A DNA stretch of 64,000 nt from assembly GCA_942159475.1 (NCBI GenBank), contig OW804098.1:111730620-111794619 (forward strand), read 5' to 3'. Below the pieces are notes generated by a model. It did no database searches. It was not told where the DNA came from and saw nothing but the letters and a program-made list of their open reading frames with translations. This DNA is from Sthenelais limicola. Lineage: Eukaryota > Annelida > Polychaeta > Phyllodocida > Sigalionidae. The translations under genes and the position numbers were made by a program. Below, one piece after another: positions 49,601 to 60,200 of this stretch; the first letter of the stretch is position 1, and every line of letters begins with the position of its first letter.

Positions 49601-52600
49601 CGTTTCAGGTGAACCGAGACGCAGCAACGGTTCTGATTGGTTAAGAGAACAATGGGCGCATCATAACAAACTGGATGATGGCCTGTGATTGGTTGAATAA
49701 TTGTGGGCGTGGCCCAGAAGGAAAGTAACCGCCCTTGGTCCCAAATATGGGCATCGACCCGTCGATTATATTTAGTTTGAACTTTAATCCAAACAGGGAT
49801 TACTTACTAACTAAAATAGCTATGCCTATGTTTATGTCTATTCCTTGATGTTCAAGCATTGGGAATGCATACTCTCAAATCCAGAGGCTAAGTAAGTACA
49901 AGGTTCAAACCCAGTACCCATGTCCACAGATGTCATTTAATATATACACACCATTGTTTGCAGCCAAAGGAGGAGCTCCAGCCTGTTCATTCACTGATTG
50001 TGTGCTGGAGGGCTTATAGGATGGTTGCATTCCTGTTGTGCTCGGGGGTTTATAGGATGGTTGTATTCCTGTTGTAGAAGTACCAGGCAGTGTTGATGAT
50101 GGAGTTAGTCTTGTAACTGGAGGTGCTGTTGTAGGGATACATATATGCAGTGGTGTATCATGGTATATTGCTGTTTGTGCATAGCGTTTCTCAAGGCATT
50201 CACCATGTTTCCAGGTTGATACAGGTACAGGTGCAGACTCATATTGAGAAAATACTGAAAGGCATGAATAATGACAAATTAAAATCTCCCTAGATTCAAG
50301 TACATAAACAATGCAACATATCTGAATTCCTCTTGGTGAGCCCTCATCCCTAGGCCTGGTAATTGTAACAGTAACAAATTAAAAACAAAATCCAATATTT
50401 TCACTTTCCAGTGCCCTTCCCATCTGATCCACCATGTCTGCTGGTTCCCCCACTGTAAGCACTACAACCTACGGTCACTCACATGGCCACTATATCTTAT
50501 ATGCAGCCAAGACTGCCTGTTTCCCGCCTTAAACACTCTATCCAGCAATCACTAGCCAGGCTTCTAATGAAGATTAGTGAATGAACAGTTTAAGGGTAAA
50601 AGTGTGTTGTATAAAATTAGTCTTAGACAGACTCTTACTAGACCATGTGCATGTGTAATACTTCACATATGGCTACCACTCCATGCATTGTCATGTATTG
50701 TAAGTCATATTGTATTTAAACAATGTTTTCACTTTTATCATTCTCTATGCACAACAACTGAGGACCCCCCACCCCCAGCATTTGAGTTTGAAGCCATTAG
50801 GGTTTTTATGACTATGTATATAATATTTCAAATGCTGTTTGCTCTTGTCAACTACTTTCATAACAAGATATATTCCCCTTTACTTTATATCTTTTTATTT
50901 CATCCAACCCATAATCTGTGTTGTATCTATACAGAGAGTAAATTTGTACCTGTTATCTACACAGTTACATGCATTTCCCATGTGTATACATCGCATTTTA
51001 TCATACTAACCTTCATATCCTATGATGAACTTTGGCTTCCTTCCAACATTATACTGTAATACAGCATGAGAATGATGCGCCTCAGATTGGCCTGCATAGA
51101 GTTGAAACTGGTGATTGTCTCCTGTATTCCAGGTCATTATTGCACCTACCATGTAAGTGTGAGTGTAAATAATTATGTTATGCTGACTAAATGTCAATGT
51201 CAAATTTCCATTCAATGCATAGTACTGCATGTCATCTGCCAAGCAACCAATAATATAGCCACAGTTGACAGTAATGCTATAAACCGTGGACTGTCTGTTG
51301 GTAAGATCTTGACAACTGTTGTATAAGATGTTTCCTGCAATATGCGAACAGAGAACAATGAATTAATCCTGATTCGTAAGTTATAAAATGATTCATTTCA
51401 CTTTAATAATAAACTTAAAGGCACCAGTTCAATATATTGATTCACATGATGAGTTTAAGTATTCTTGATCAGGTAGGACCCAAAGCAGGCCCATTGTTAA
51501 AAAAACACAATCATTATATTTTCAAATTGTCTTTCATTAACATAGTGAATGTTATAAATATAATAAATAGGTGAATCATGAGAAGGGAATCGTCAATTAA
51601 GGAAATTATCATTATATAAGCTTTTCATATAATGCCGAATCACCAGAAGAACTAATCGCCCTCAGATCCTTTATTAGCCCTATAACAATATTAAAAATAA
51701 GCTCCATTTGGGGACTGCCGGTACATACTTTGGTGTATTACCTGATGGCACCATCACCAACCCCTCAGTCATTGTTCGATTAATGACTTTGAGTAGCTGC
51801 TAGTGCTAGTGTATTGTAGCCTCAGGATTATATACCAAACAGTGTACCAACCCCTCAATCCTAGTAACTAATCTTCTAACAGTTGGTAAAAGAGGATCTT
51901 CTCAATTCTGTCAATGATGCTTATCTTTAATGCATGTCAAGCTTGAAAATTGCAGCCAGCGGTTTTGGAGGATATATAGATAATCACAAATTTGGGATAG
52001 AGATGGGATGCAATAAGTTGGAGCATTTGTACCAGAGAAAGCATCAACTGGACCTGTGCCTTACTAACCTGGGATACATTCAAATTGCTGCAGGATGTCT
52101 GTAGGTAATATACCAGGAAAGTCAGATTCAAGGAATGAATAGCTTTGTTTTCCAACAAACCTTGTGTACCATTCATTACCATAAATGAGAGCAGATCTAT
52201 CCCCTGCAGGTACCAAGAACTTCCCATCTGGACACTGGACCTCCCAATCTTGTCCCTGGTGCTTGTAGCCTAAATACCAAAAGTAGGTGTGTGTTTAAAG
52301 TTGGAGTTGGTGGTAATAAGTCAGGAAACACAAATTATGACTGATTGCCATGTAGATGAGATTACCATATATGTTTATATGCAGGTTAAATTATAGGTGT
52401 AGAACTTAGTCATATTCAAGCTGTTTTTTGATGTTATATTATAAGGACCGGGGTTTATGTCTGGTTTTATGAGAATATATTTAACAAATGTGACTAATAT
52501 CATGGATGAGAACAGAATAAACCTGGAGCTGAGTAATCAATGAACCATTTTTGATAAAATACAAATCGTCATCCAGAGAAAGGGAATGGCGTCTTTCTTA

Positions 52601-52966
52601 ACATCTTTAGATAAGTGCTCCAACAAATAAACAAATCCAACATTAGATTAGATTAGAAAACTTTCATTGCAATAGGTTTGCCATAAAAAGAGCAACTCTC
52701 CAGCTGGCGGGAGGTTTTTTGCCTCTTCATAGCTTATTTACATTTGTCTTTTGTAGAGGACAACATTGCCTCAATCATTGACCAAGGATGGTTCTCTACA
52801 CATTAAGTTTAAAACAGTAAAACAGCATTAAGAAAAACAAAAATTCAAGAATATGAAATTAATAATACATTATGACTATGTTTAAAAATAGTTATTACTT
52901 ACATATTGTATTTACCAGTGATACCAGAGCCATGACCAACAGATGTCTTAGCATAAAGGAGGCCAT
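43380..52966 (-). CDS. R5: receptor with beta ectodomain, TM type II, ITAM-spaced tail (417 aa)
   Basis: Exons are 52903-52966, 52069-52269, 51011-51334, 49952-50254, 43893-43971 and 43380-43662; together 1254 nt in frame. Exons B and C closely match R4 (ECIPG, NSCQDL, CGYIIGC, KPKFIIGYE). Exon D has TWKHGECLEKRY and a T/P stalk with a partly duplicated PSYKP unit. The TM exon is type II (ALLSVAVVFPVLFLVFIVTL, followed by KCR). The tail (324-417) has YVNV at Tyr366, YAEI at 374, YDTP at 378, YDSL at 398 and YEEL at 412; the last two are spaced YxxL-x10-YxxL. The roughly 6-kb intron between exons D and TM contains a whole Ngaro-type retrotransposon in the same orientation. The reading frame is intact despite this insertion. 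Activating signalling through an SH2 kinase is an inference. Confidence 0.82.
45203..45639 (-). repeat. Ngaro 3' repeat cluster (A, B, A)
   Basis: A copy at 45203-45292, B copy at 45309-45548, A copy at 45550-45639. The A copies are identical over 90 bp. The B-A junction around 45541-45552 reads GATTATATATATGTTGGGAC, the type of joined-end sequence used by tyrosine-recombinase elements. Confidence 0.8.
45665..46603 (-). CDS. Ngaro element tyrosine recombinase (about 312 aa)
   Basis: The N-terminal half resembles a phage-integrase SAM-like core-binding region. The C-terminal half carries the catalytic pattern: an Arg in MFRSLLRVSH, H-x-x-R in HSFRRGG, Trp in RGNWKSS and the Tyr nucleophile in ESYI. 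These define the tyrosine recombinase that replaces a DDE integrase in DIRS-order elements. The ORF overlaps the end of the RNase H frame and stops just before the 3' repeats. Confidence 0.82.
   Translation of the reverse strand: MSPTGLDKWLGRVAQLRNLSLAPATRLQRERQWKLFNNFLRDSSSPLIPLTVPKLSAFAAFLASSMKYASVTTYLAGVISYARMLDLDCPTLSHPGLKSVLRGIKKLPGSAPSPAPPITTEILLQLYTHLDLHDEPDILCWSAFVFMFRSLLRVSHVVISPHMMRRQDVSFSDDGVSVKIGTSKTSSSPYYIHLKKTTTKQLCAVFWAKKLFAQALPPRAQFFSSVDHGCLTYDQLSHRLSDLLSSAGIDTGFTTHSFRRGGASFMSSLGIPLSEIKLRGNWKSSIVESYIVASTSDLQKSEAKVVSGLENI
46540..47022 (-). CDS. Ngaro element RNase H region, shifted frame
   Basis: It contains NINIQELYPIV, CFIDNTQVIAML and DHNVVADGLSRL, the E, D and D motif contexts of DIRS-type RNase H. 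It lies in the frame next to the RT ORF and overlaps its last codons, which marks a one-base shift. It also overlaps the recombinase ORF at its 3' end. Confidence 0.7.
   Translation of the reverse strand: MDSRDLDMPACFKFENHLCPTPMEDNLATNINIQELYPIVAGVRRWAPILKDKNVLCFIDNTQVIAMLRNGTSSSRQCMQWLYELYWMCFIFNISLSPRYIKTDHNVVADGLSRLPYLSDNDSIPKDLLAADLCCVNNDICLLQDLTSGWAGLLNLGTCL
46905..48578 (-). CDS. Ngaro element reverse transcriptase ORF
   Basis: The frame is open from the ORF1 amber stop (48687) down to 46905. The first in-frame ATG is not near the start, so the exact initiation point is unclear. RT motifs include AVVDIKSAYRAVPINPDHRK, CFGLKTGPCIF and the catalytic block NFLDDLFVAGD. The domain belongs to the DIRS/Ngaro RT type. 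Near 47015-47025 RNase H homology switches to another frame, so this copy has an apparent frameshift between RT and RNase H and is probably not autonomous. Confidence 0.78.
   Translation of the reverse strand: MCNQGVLLCDDSIRDYDPEVVTKVPADPSLTLSDTVMADELEQCQVSSNFASGLFPLFLSTDLEQSSNPEQGIYGDIRLSITKFGSAGADVCNDVLLFRSPVSPRGRIVDVFAACARGCCSCIHILGGTRAQLKPCRFAYLLFCLPYACIDVYIDVFHGVLDGFDVIDSDIEPYDCANYKSILEPDVKCKMDTIVENELGEGFISVADSTPECIHALGAVAKPDGGIRPITDCSRPIGKSVNEHCSSLVNEFSYKSIDDAVRMVSSDSHMAVVDIKSAYRAVPINPDHRKFCGFRWGEEGDETLYVDNRLCFGLKTGPCIFNHISNFFVTCIVELFKFPVVNFLDDLFVAGDCYDDCTYYRDIVLNCLRFLGFHVAWKKVTAPSTSCVYLGFTINTSDMTLSLPLEKVKKLIKLVDLTKSAKYMTKKDLERFCGYISHCAAVFKGGRTFCRRFFDMYRVIIMKKLTRITISDEARLDLQWWGSFAKAFNGVGVLVKEDYHLPIVSDSSSRGFAAFLGPDWIAGTWICQLVLNLKTICALPRWKITWRQTLTFKNCIR
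48687..49508 (-). CDS. Ngaro element ORF1, Gag-like protein with zinc knuckle (273 aa)
   Basis: The start is ATG 49506-49508, close to the 5' repeat. The N-terminus has CSKCEEDHVPPVGKNC. A low-complexity Arg/Ser stretch (GRDRSRSRSRCR) lies in the middle. The C-terminus has a CCCH-like segment (CFKFNNQGGC...C...H) and a canonical CX2CX4HX4C knuckle (CSACGASEHGARAC). Such motifs bind nucleic acid in retroelement Gag proteins. The ORF ends at TAG 48687-48689 and the next ORF continues in the same frame. Confidence 0.75.
   Translation of the reverse strand: MAGPKYCSKCEEDHVPPVGKNCKKDTDAENPSLNARMGSLEGMMKNILAKLEPNTEAKAETSTSGSSVGSEPEISFVYKNRGRSPSNDGSIYNVGGAGSSRARGRDRSRSRSRCRPFDQKKDLEKGESIESIEQLLLLNLEHVDKLVKDARPLTEIQGVVSHCITICQKAGSQVYSLKASLAYDNAVRARANKTGLAAFQEVKQEEVLRCYSFENSRKIPSKSTKSTKKERICFKFNNQGGCTVKNCEYPHKCSACGASEHGARACTSVKHTK
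49532..49770 (-). repeat. Ngaro 239-bp terminal repeat, 5' copy (probable promoter)
   Basis: It matches 45309-45548 with two mismatches. On the transcribed strand it carries two CCAAT boxes (AACCAATCAGAACC and AACCAATCACAGG). It lies just upstream of the Gag-like ORF, so it is the likely promoter of the element. Confidence 0.7.
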
Positions 52967-53041
52967 GATGTTCTCTCTATAAATCCACTGATTCACACCA
53001 ACAGCGGGGGTTGCATCAAAGTATGTTACTTTACTGAAATT

Positions 53042-53142
53042 ACGCCCCAATATATGATCACAGAGGGATAATTCATTTCATGCCGTAGTGATCCATGACA
53101 CTACCTCTTTGACTTTGCCAGTTCAGAAGGAGGTCATGTGGA
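53042..53142 (-). promoter_or_regulatory. Proximal promoter block of R5, upstream element shortened
   Basis: The TATA-like block CTGTGATCATATATTGGGG is intact near 53045-53064. The second block keeps only TGACCTCCTTCTGAACTGG; its GGAAGT half is missing and is joined directly to sequence that lies further upstream in R3 and R4. This suggests a small deletion. Confidence 0.42.
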
Positions 53143-54219
53143 GGGTGAATAATATGTTGTGGCTGTCCCCACTGACCCATTTCATTTCAAGTCTTTATGT
53201 GTACCTTATAGATTGCCACATAATATTGGGGACATATTCAGATGACTTTTTGATTTGTAAGCAATGTGGAAACAAATTTTGTTTGATTCTTAATTGTTTA
53301 CTGGAGGAAGATATTTCTAGATCAAAATGAAGTTTGGAATCTGCCAGATCCTCTGGTGATAATATAAAATAAGACAGATGAGTGTTTTTATTTAACTTTA
53401 TTTACTGCAATATATTTCTTTTTCTCCAATGATGGTGCTTTATACAAATGCAATTATCAGGTACTGACGAGTGATGTTAAAAAACATAGATATATGTATA
53501 CTGGTGATTTATGTGTTGTAAGGAGAGTTGTATTACTGTACAGGAATTCTTTGTAACTTAACAAAATAATTATTTGACAAGTATTTGTATTACTTTTCAT
53601 TAATAGGGGTTTAAATATCAGCTTGTACTGAGACCAATTTAGCTTACATGATATCATGCTGAAGGAAATATTTGAGAACAATTTTTGTTTAGAAATAAAC
53701 AAAAAATTCCAAGATTCGGAAAGGTGCAGTTTGGGGGATGCATTTCAGTTGATCCAATCAGTATGGGCTTCCATGGTTACACATGACTAAATTAGGTTGA
53801 CATTTGTCTCTTGCAGCACAACTAACAAATTCTAATATTTAGGCAAAACAAGTTAGGTCTCAATAAAAACAATTATAATCATTTCGATGTGTGTTAAAAA
53901 GCAAATCGCCTGCTGATAGGGTCCAAACTGATTTTGACACAATCTGAAAAACTGGAATCTCGCCCTGCTCAGGCCAGTCTGTTTATAATACATCAAACAG
54001 TGCACCAGCATACTGCCTATTAACGCCTGTCATTATTCCTCAATTGATTGCCTCCCCTAGCAGGATTTGGTAGCATTGTTCAACAGTTTGCTCTCAGTGA
54101 ATCAATGTAGTAACAGCCAAGCTGGTTTCATATCAATCCTTCATATCTATTTAATTATTGGCATTTCTAGGACCAAGTGAGTCAGTATTCAGCTGTATCG
54201 ATTTTGCTATCAACATTCT
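53143..54219. other. Short intergenic region between R5 and R6
   Basis: Only about 1.25 kb separates the R6 stop from the R5 ATG, the tightest spacing in the array. It contains the R5 upstream sequence and the R6 3' flank; no other gene is visible. Confidence 0.5.
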
Positions 54220-57200
54220 TCAGCACTTTTGTGGTATATCATATATGTCTGCATAGTCCCCATCCTCAACATTGACATATGTGGCTCTTCTGGTAGGTGT
54301 GTCATATACTTCTGCATAGTCATTGTCCTCCACATTGACATATACGGCTTGGGTGGAAGGGGAAGATGCTGGTCCTGTATATGCTGCAGATTCTTGTGTA
54401 TTGTTCATGGTTGTGTGGCTCTCTGAGCCAGAAGTTTTATTCTTTATCCGGTCATGTATGATCCTCCTGCAAAATACAAAATGAGAATCTTTTAAACATA
54501 TCTATAGACTATAAATTATATGCGAGTGGAAAGAATAAATCCATTTAATATTGTGTTTATTTCTGCATGCGTGCAATCCAGAAGCACTGACATGATCAAT
54601 TGTATAGTCAGATAGTGATCAATGATGATGAAATTGACCCATCACAGTCAAGCTTACTTAGCAATGACTCAGGATTCCACAGGTTCAGAAAAAGTCATTA
54701 CTATTCTAAATTGCTTTTGAGGGAATGCATTTGTCAGTAATAATGTAGTGAATATTGGTTAATCTATTTCTCAATCTGTTGAATATTTTACTAACTGCCA
54801 TGGGTCTTTACTGGTGTCAGCATATATCCCTAATATATTCTGCTTTTATCTCATCATTTATGTAACAGAACACTGACATCTTATTGTGTATTGTATTCAT
54901 TATTTTCTTCAATATCTAGTATCAGTGGTTGTCTTGGCCTGTCTACCCTATTTACCCTATGATAATATCATGTTCTAACCAAATCAGTATACAGTGATAA
55001 AGTAAATGATATTATTGTAACTTAGCTTGTTGTAACCCAAGCAACTACTATGAGTTTTGTTTTGGACCACCACATGTGATTTTTGAAGAGTGACATGCTT
55101 ATTTCATAATACTAATTTCAAAGTTTTACATAGGCTTAAACAATGTCCATGATCATACAATGTCCATGATCATACAAGCTAATTTCACCTAAATCTAAAT
55201 CTAGTAGTTGTGATATAAATATGGAATACAAACTCAGCTGTTCAGAGACCCTGGACATACGATACGCCATTTTAGAACAACCCTTAGGTCATTCCATCTA
55301 AGGACAAACTAGTGCAATGACTAGAATATAATAGTGCACCTACCTCCATTTAATAATTAACAATGTTAAGATGAATATGAAGAATAATATCAGGACAATG
55401 ACAGTAACAGGTATAACAGCACCTGGAAATAAAAGAATTTCAATTAATCATTATTTACATTCCACTTGAATTTAACTTTAATTTGACAAAATGCATCACT
55501 TAAAGTCTTTTAGTTCATGTCTAATTTACTGTTGATACTTTTTATAATAAAAAATAGTGGCGTAATTAGCAATTAAAAGCAGTGATTCCTACGTCATTTA
55601 GCTCCCAAAACAGGCTTCCCATCTATCTACTTAATTGTGCATATATTTCAAGGTATAGTTTAAAGGTATACAGTGTATCAGTTAATGGTTCATGCGTCGT
55701 AGGGGTAGGAAAGGAGAGAAAAGGGAGAGAAAAGGGAGAGGAAAGGGAAAGGAAAGATGTCTCTTGTTTACAGCGGGGCATGTGTTACCTGTTTCATCGC
55801 TATATGTGATCCGTTTTAGGAAAACTGGTCATAAATCGCAAAATTGATATTTTTCATAGTTTCATAGTGTTTTTTTCAACAAGATCCCTTCATTGAAATG
55901 TTCTGATATTTAGAGGGTTTATCACTTATAGTCAGACGGATTCATGTAAGAAATTTCAGGACATTGTAATAAATATATTCTTGCGTTTTGAAGGCCTTTG
56001 TACGGAGTATATTTAGTTACTTTACTGATAATTACCCATCGAGAAACTTTGCACAATTTTTTTCAAAGAATAAAAATATAAACATAAAATATAGAAATAC
56101 TTCTTAAATGTCCTTCATGTTTACTATCATTAGAATCGGCTTGATGTCCTTTTCAAATATGATGATATCTAAAAATCTATATTCTGCGACTTATGACTCA
56201 TTTTCCTAAAACGGATCACATATTGTTAAAATAGATGAAAATCTTAAGTAATTTTGAAACCGTATCTGAAGATCATATTGTAATTCTGGGGGAAACAGAA
56301 ACAACGGAAATAAAGGTCAAAACTATTATATGTAATAAATACCCATTGGCACTCTGTTTGGTTTGTAATCAATCTTGATATTGGGTCAAATCACACTCAA
56401 ACCCTTGCAATTTCACCCTCCATCTCGATCAATTACAAACCAAACAGTGTGTCATTTGGTATACACATAACACATTCTATCTATTTCTGATTTGCAAAAA
56501 AATACCAGCTGTCAAATTCTGACACTGACTATGATTGAGGTTGAGATTGAGGTCCAGTTAGAAAAGATGTGAATGCCAGATGTTGGTGGACCATCATTAC
56601 CATCACCAATAGCCAGGTCATTAATCCTAATATACCTCCTAATGGATCAGTTATAGCTGAAGGTGTTGTTGGGGCATCTGTACAGTTATGCAGTGGTGTG
56701 TCCTGGTACATATCTGTATCAGGGTAGCGTCTCTTCCAGCAGTCACCATGTTTCCAGTTCCATAAAGCAAGTGATGAGGATTCATCTTGAGCAAGTACTG
56801 TAATATATGGTACAATGAAATGATCGGTATCACCTGCATTCAATGACATAGGCAGTTCAAAATGCATTGGTTTTTCTAACTAAACATAGCAAAATAGATC
56901 AAAACAAAATTGAAATGGGAAAATGATTGTGTGAAAGAAGCACCACAGATCCAGGTGTTGCTCACAGATCTCTGGACAAGTCTGTTGCCTTTTACTGCAT
57001 CAAGCATTGTTTTCTTTTGTCAACCACTTTATTTATATGCAGCTTTAATCATTGTGTCAATCATTGCAAATGATTGGTCATTTCTCAGGACACCGGCCAC
57101 CCCTCCTCCCCCTCACAATGGAATGGCCTAAACAATATACACCTGCTGCGCCTGGCTCCCCGGCCTCTCTCGATTTTCAATCAGTCCTATCAGTCAATAT

Positions 57201-60200
57201 TATGACTGATAGGACTGTATTTATCTATATTCTGCTGCTGATGTATGTTTACACAAGAATTTGAAGTATCGGCTGAGAGAAAGCAGATAGTAAGTGAAGC
57301 TACTCAAGGAAACTATTTCAATGAGTGTCCGAAACATAAATATAGATTCAGGCCTGTATTCAATTCAGTCCAAGAATTCTTTTATTGCAACAGATGGTTT
57401 TTTACAGTGAGGTTATCCAACATTCTAAATAGACAATAGTCTAGGTAGATCTTCCGCTGGGTGCCTAAAGCATAACAACTGGACAAAATTATTCAAAACC
57501 ATTGTCAAATGACTTTTACAATGAAAAGTAGATTTAAGTGTCATTGCAACTTTTCCTTTTATTAATTTTTCACTGAATTTGATCGAAGTGAATTCACAGA
57601 CTTGTATGTATGTATGTATAGGTTTTTATTTCCGGAAGCGTACACTTTCAATAACATATCAAATTTTGACACTGAAAAAGCGGGTGGGTCTCCTCTATGA
57701 AACCATAGATTTTCCTGAGGGCCCACTTTGGAAAAAACAGATACAGTAGTAGTTGATAGATAGATAGATGACAAACTAACATGGCAGTAATAACAAGACA
57801 AACACAAAAAATTGGGCAAGCTAGTGCAATGACGATCTAGTTTCTAGGTAATTTGCCTACCTCATCACTTTTATCCAAGATCTGGTACAGTACAGTACTT
57901 CTATATGTTTTGTGGATATACTGGGCTGTTTTAGCCAGTCGGTGAGTAGCATTCTGGCGAATACTTGTAATCAGAATGTTCATTGCTCTGTGAGAATTTA
58001 ATATGAATTTCTTATTAAGGTATTTACCTTCATATCCTATGACGAATATTGGTTTCTCAACAGAAGTAAGCAATAGAGATCTAGTATTACCAGTGGTGAG
58101 CAGCCTGCCGGAATGGAGGCTGACCAAGGACGTTCCAATTTCCCAGAACATTTCCCCAACTATGATGTAAGTGTAAGTATAAATTTCACGTGGTGGTTTC
58201 GATGATAATGTAAAATTCCATCCTTCGGGCCATGAGTCTTGCTCTAAGCAACCAATGATATATCCACATGTTTCACTACTTACATAAAGTGGAAACTGTC
58301 TGTTGTATTGATCTTGACAGCTCTTGTGTATGTGGTCTGCTGCAATATTGGACAATAAATCAATGTATTACACTCTAAGAAATCAGCTGAAAATTCATCT
58401 GGATCCACGTAATTTCCTGTTGTTTCCGGGTACGAACTGTAGTTTACATGGATTCAGCATGCATGCGTGGAATCCATGTAATCCTACACTTATATTACAC
58501 TGTTTCCGCGCACCACCCCTGGGGGTCCGCGGGATCAGTGTAATATCAGCTGCATACATGGGTTCATCGTAAAAGCACATTTTTTCAAAAACTATATTTC
58601 CCCCCCCCCCCCCCCCAAAAAAAACAGACGCTAATATATGATGAAAAATCTTCAGGTTGTACAGAGGTGACAGTCAGGATAAAAACCTTCAGTACTTGTC
58701 AAGCCGAGTCTCAAGAATAATACACTAATAGTACAATACCGTAAAAAAGGTTGAAAGATCGAGTTAATCGACTTAATTAGTAACTTATTGACAATAAGCT
58801 GGGACTATCGTTAAATAAAAACTTTGATGTCTCTAAAAAAAAAAAAAAAAAATCTTTTTTAAAAAAAAAACAAAAAAACAGACGAAACATAAATATTTTT
58901 TTTTTCAAAAAAACAGACAAAGCATTAATGATTCTTTTTAGTTATTTTTTTAAAAAAATTAACGGCGAACCGTTATCAGTTTCTGATATTGAGCCGATAT
59001 CGTACCAATATTATTTCTGATATCAGTTCTGATATTGAGCCGATATCAGACCGATATCATTTCTGATATCAGATCTGATATCGAGCCGATATCAGACCAA
59101 TAGTATTTCTGATATCAGTTCTGATATTGAGCCGATATGTGATCCGTTTTAGGAAAATGAGTCATAAGTCGCAAAAAACGGATTTTGAGATACCATGATA
59201 TTTGAAAAGATGAGATCAAGCCGATTCCAATGATAGTAAACAGTCTAATAATCTAATAAATATTTCTAGATTTTAAGTTTGATATTTTCGTTTTTGAAAA
59301 AAAAAAGTTTCCAATATTTCTGGGAGTCAATACACAGTAAAATAACTAAATGTAGTCCATATGGAAACCTTCAAAACGAAAAAATGTCCTGCCAAATTTT
59401 GCAGATCTACTGTAATTTGGAGCCGGGTTTTACAAGGATTCAGAGTAAGTTTTTACATGGGATCCATGTAATTTTACACGAAAATGTAATTTTACACGGA
59501 AAAACCGTCATCCAAAAACGCAGTGGAATCCGTGTAAAATTACACGGATTTGACTGAAGGACCGCTTACAGTGTAACTATTTCTGATCCGTTTTAGAAAA
59601 ATGAGTCATATGTCGCAGAAAATGGATTTTGAGATATCACCATATTTGTAAAGAGGAGATTAAGCCGATTCCAATGATAGTAAACATGAAGGACATTTAA
59701 GAAGTATTTCTATATTTTGTGTTTATATTTGTATTCTTGGAAAAAAAGTGTGCAATGTTTCTCGATGGGTAATTACCAGTAAAGTAACTAAATATACTCC
59801 ATACAAATACCTTCAAAACGCAAGAATATATCTAATACAATATCCCGAAATTTGTCACATAGATTTATACGACTATAAGTGCTAAACCCTCTAAATGTCA
59901 GAAAATTTCAATAAGGGGATATTATGAAAAAACACTATGAAGAATATCAATTTTGCGACATGTGACTTATTTTCCTAAAACGGACCACATTTACATAATA
60001 AGATGCCTCCCAATTATCAGTATGCTGCTTTTAGTTATAACCATCCTCAAATATGTTCTAGTAACTTCAGTATTTAGATTGCACTCATTAACCAGTCATC
60101 ACAGACAGCTTTAGACGATTAGTATTTGAGGTCTTTAAATGACAAAACTATGCCTTTGTGGAAGCTTTACCTCGTGCACACATAAACACGTAAACCATAT

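Larger units (their letters stand above)
45203..49770 (-). mobile_element. Ngaro-type (DIRS order) tyrosine-recombinase retrotransposon in the R5 intron
   Basis: The element is about 4.57 kb with split direct repeats. A 90-bp repeat occurs at 45203-45292 and 45550-45639 (identical), and a 239-bp repeat occurs at 45309-45548 and 49532-49770 (two differences by eye). Read on the minus strand the order is B, ORFs, A, B, A, the split-direct-repeat layout known from Ngaro elements. ORFs for a zinc-knuckle Gag-like protein, RT, RNase H and a tyrosine recombinase follow. No target duplication is apparent, as expected for recombinase integration. The unoccupied site is visible in the R3 intron (around 16790-16810), where the flanking sequences are contiguous. 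Confidence 0.88.
58368..59576. mobile_element. Possible larger inverted-repeat element containing M1 copy 5 and a minisatellite
   Basis: The left end TACACTCTAAG and the right end CTTACAGTGTA are inverted to each other. Motifs of the form GGATCCATGTAAT/TTACACGGAT occur near both ends. The interior holds poly-C, poly-A, the GATATCAG minisatellite and an M1 copy, as expected for nested insertions. No transposase; the assignment is tentative. Confidence 0.35.
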
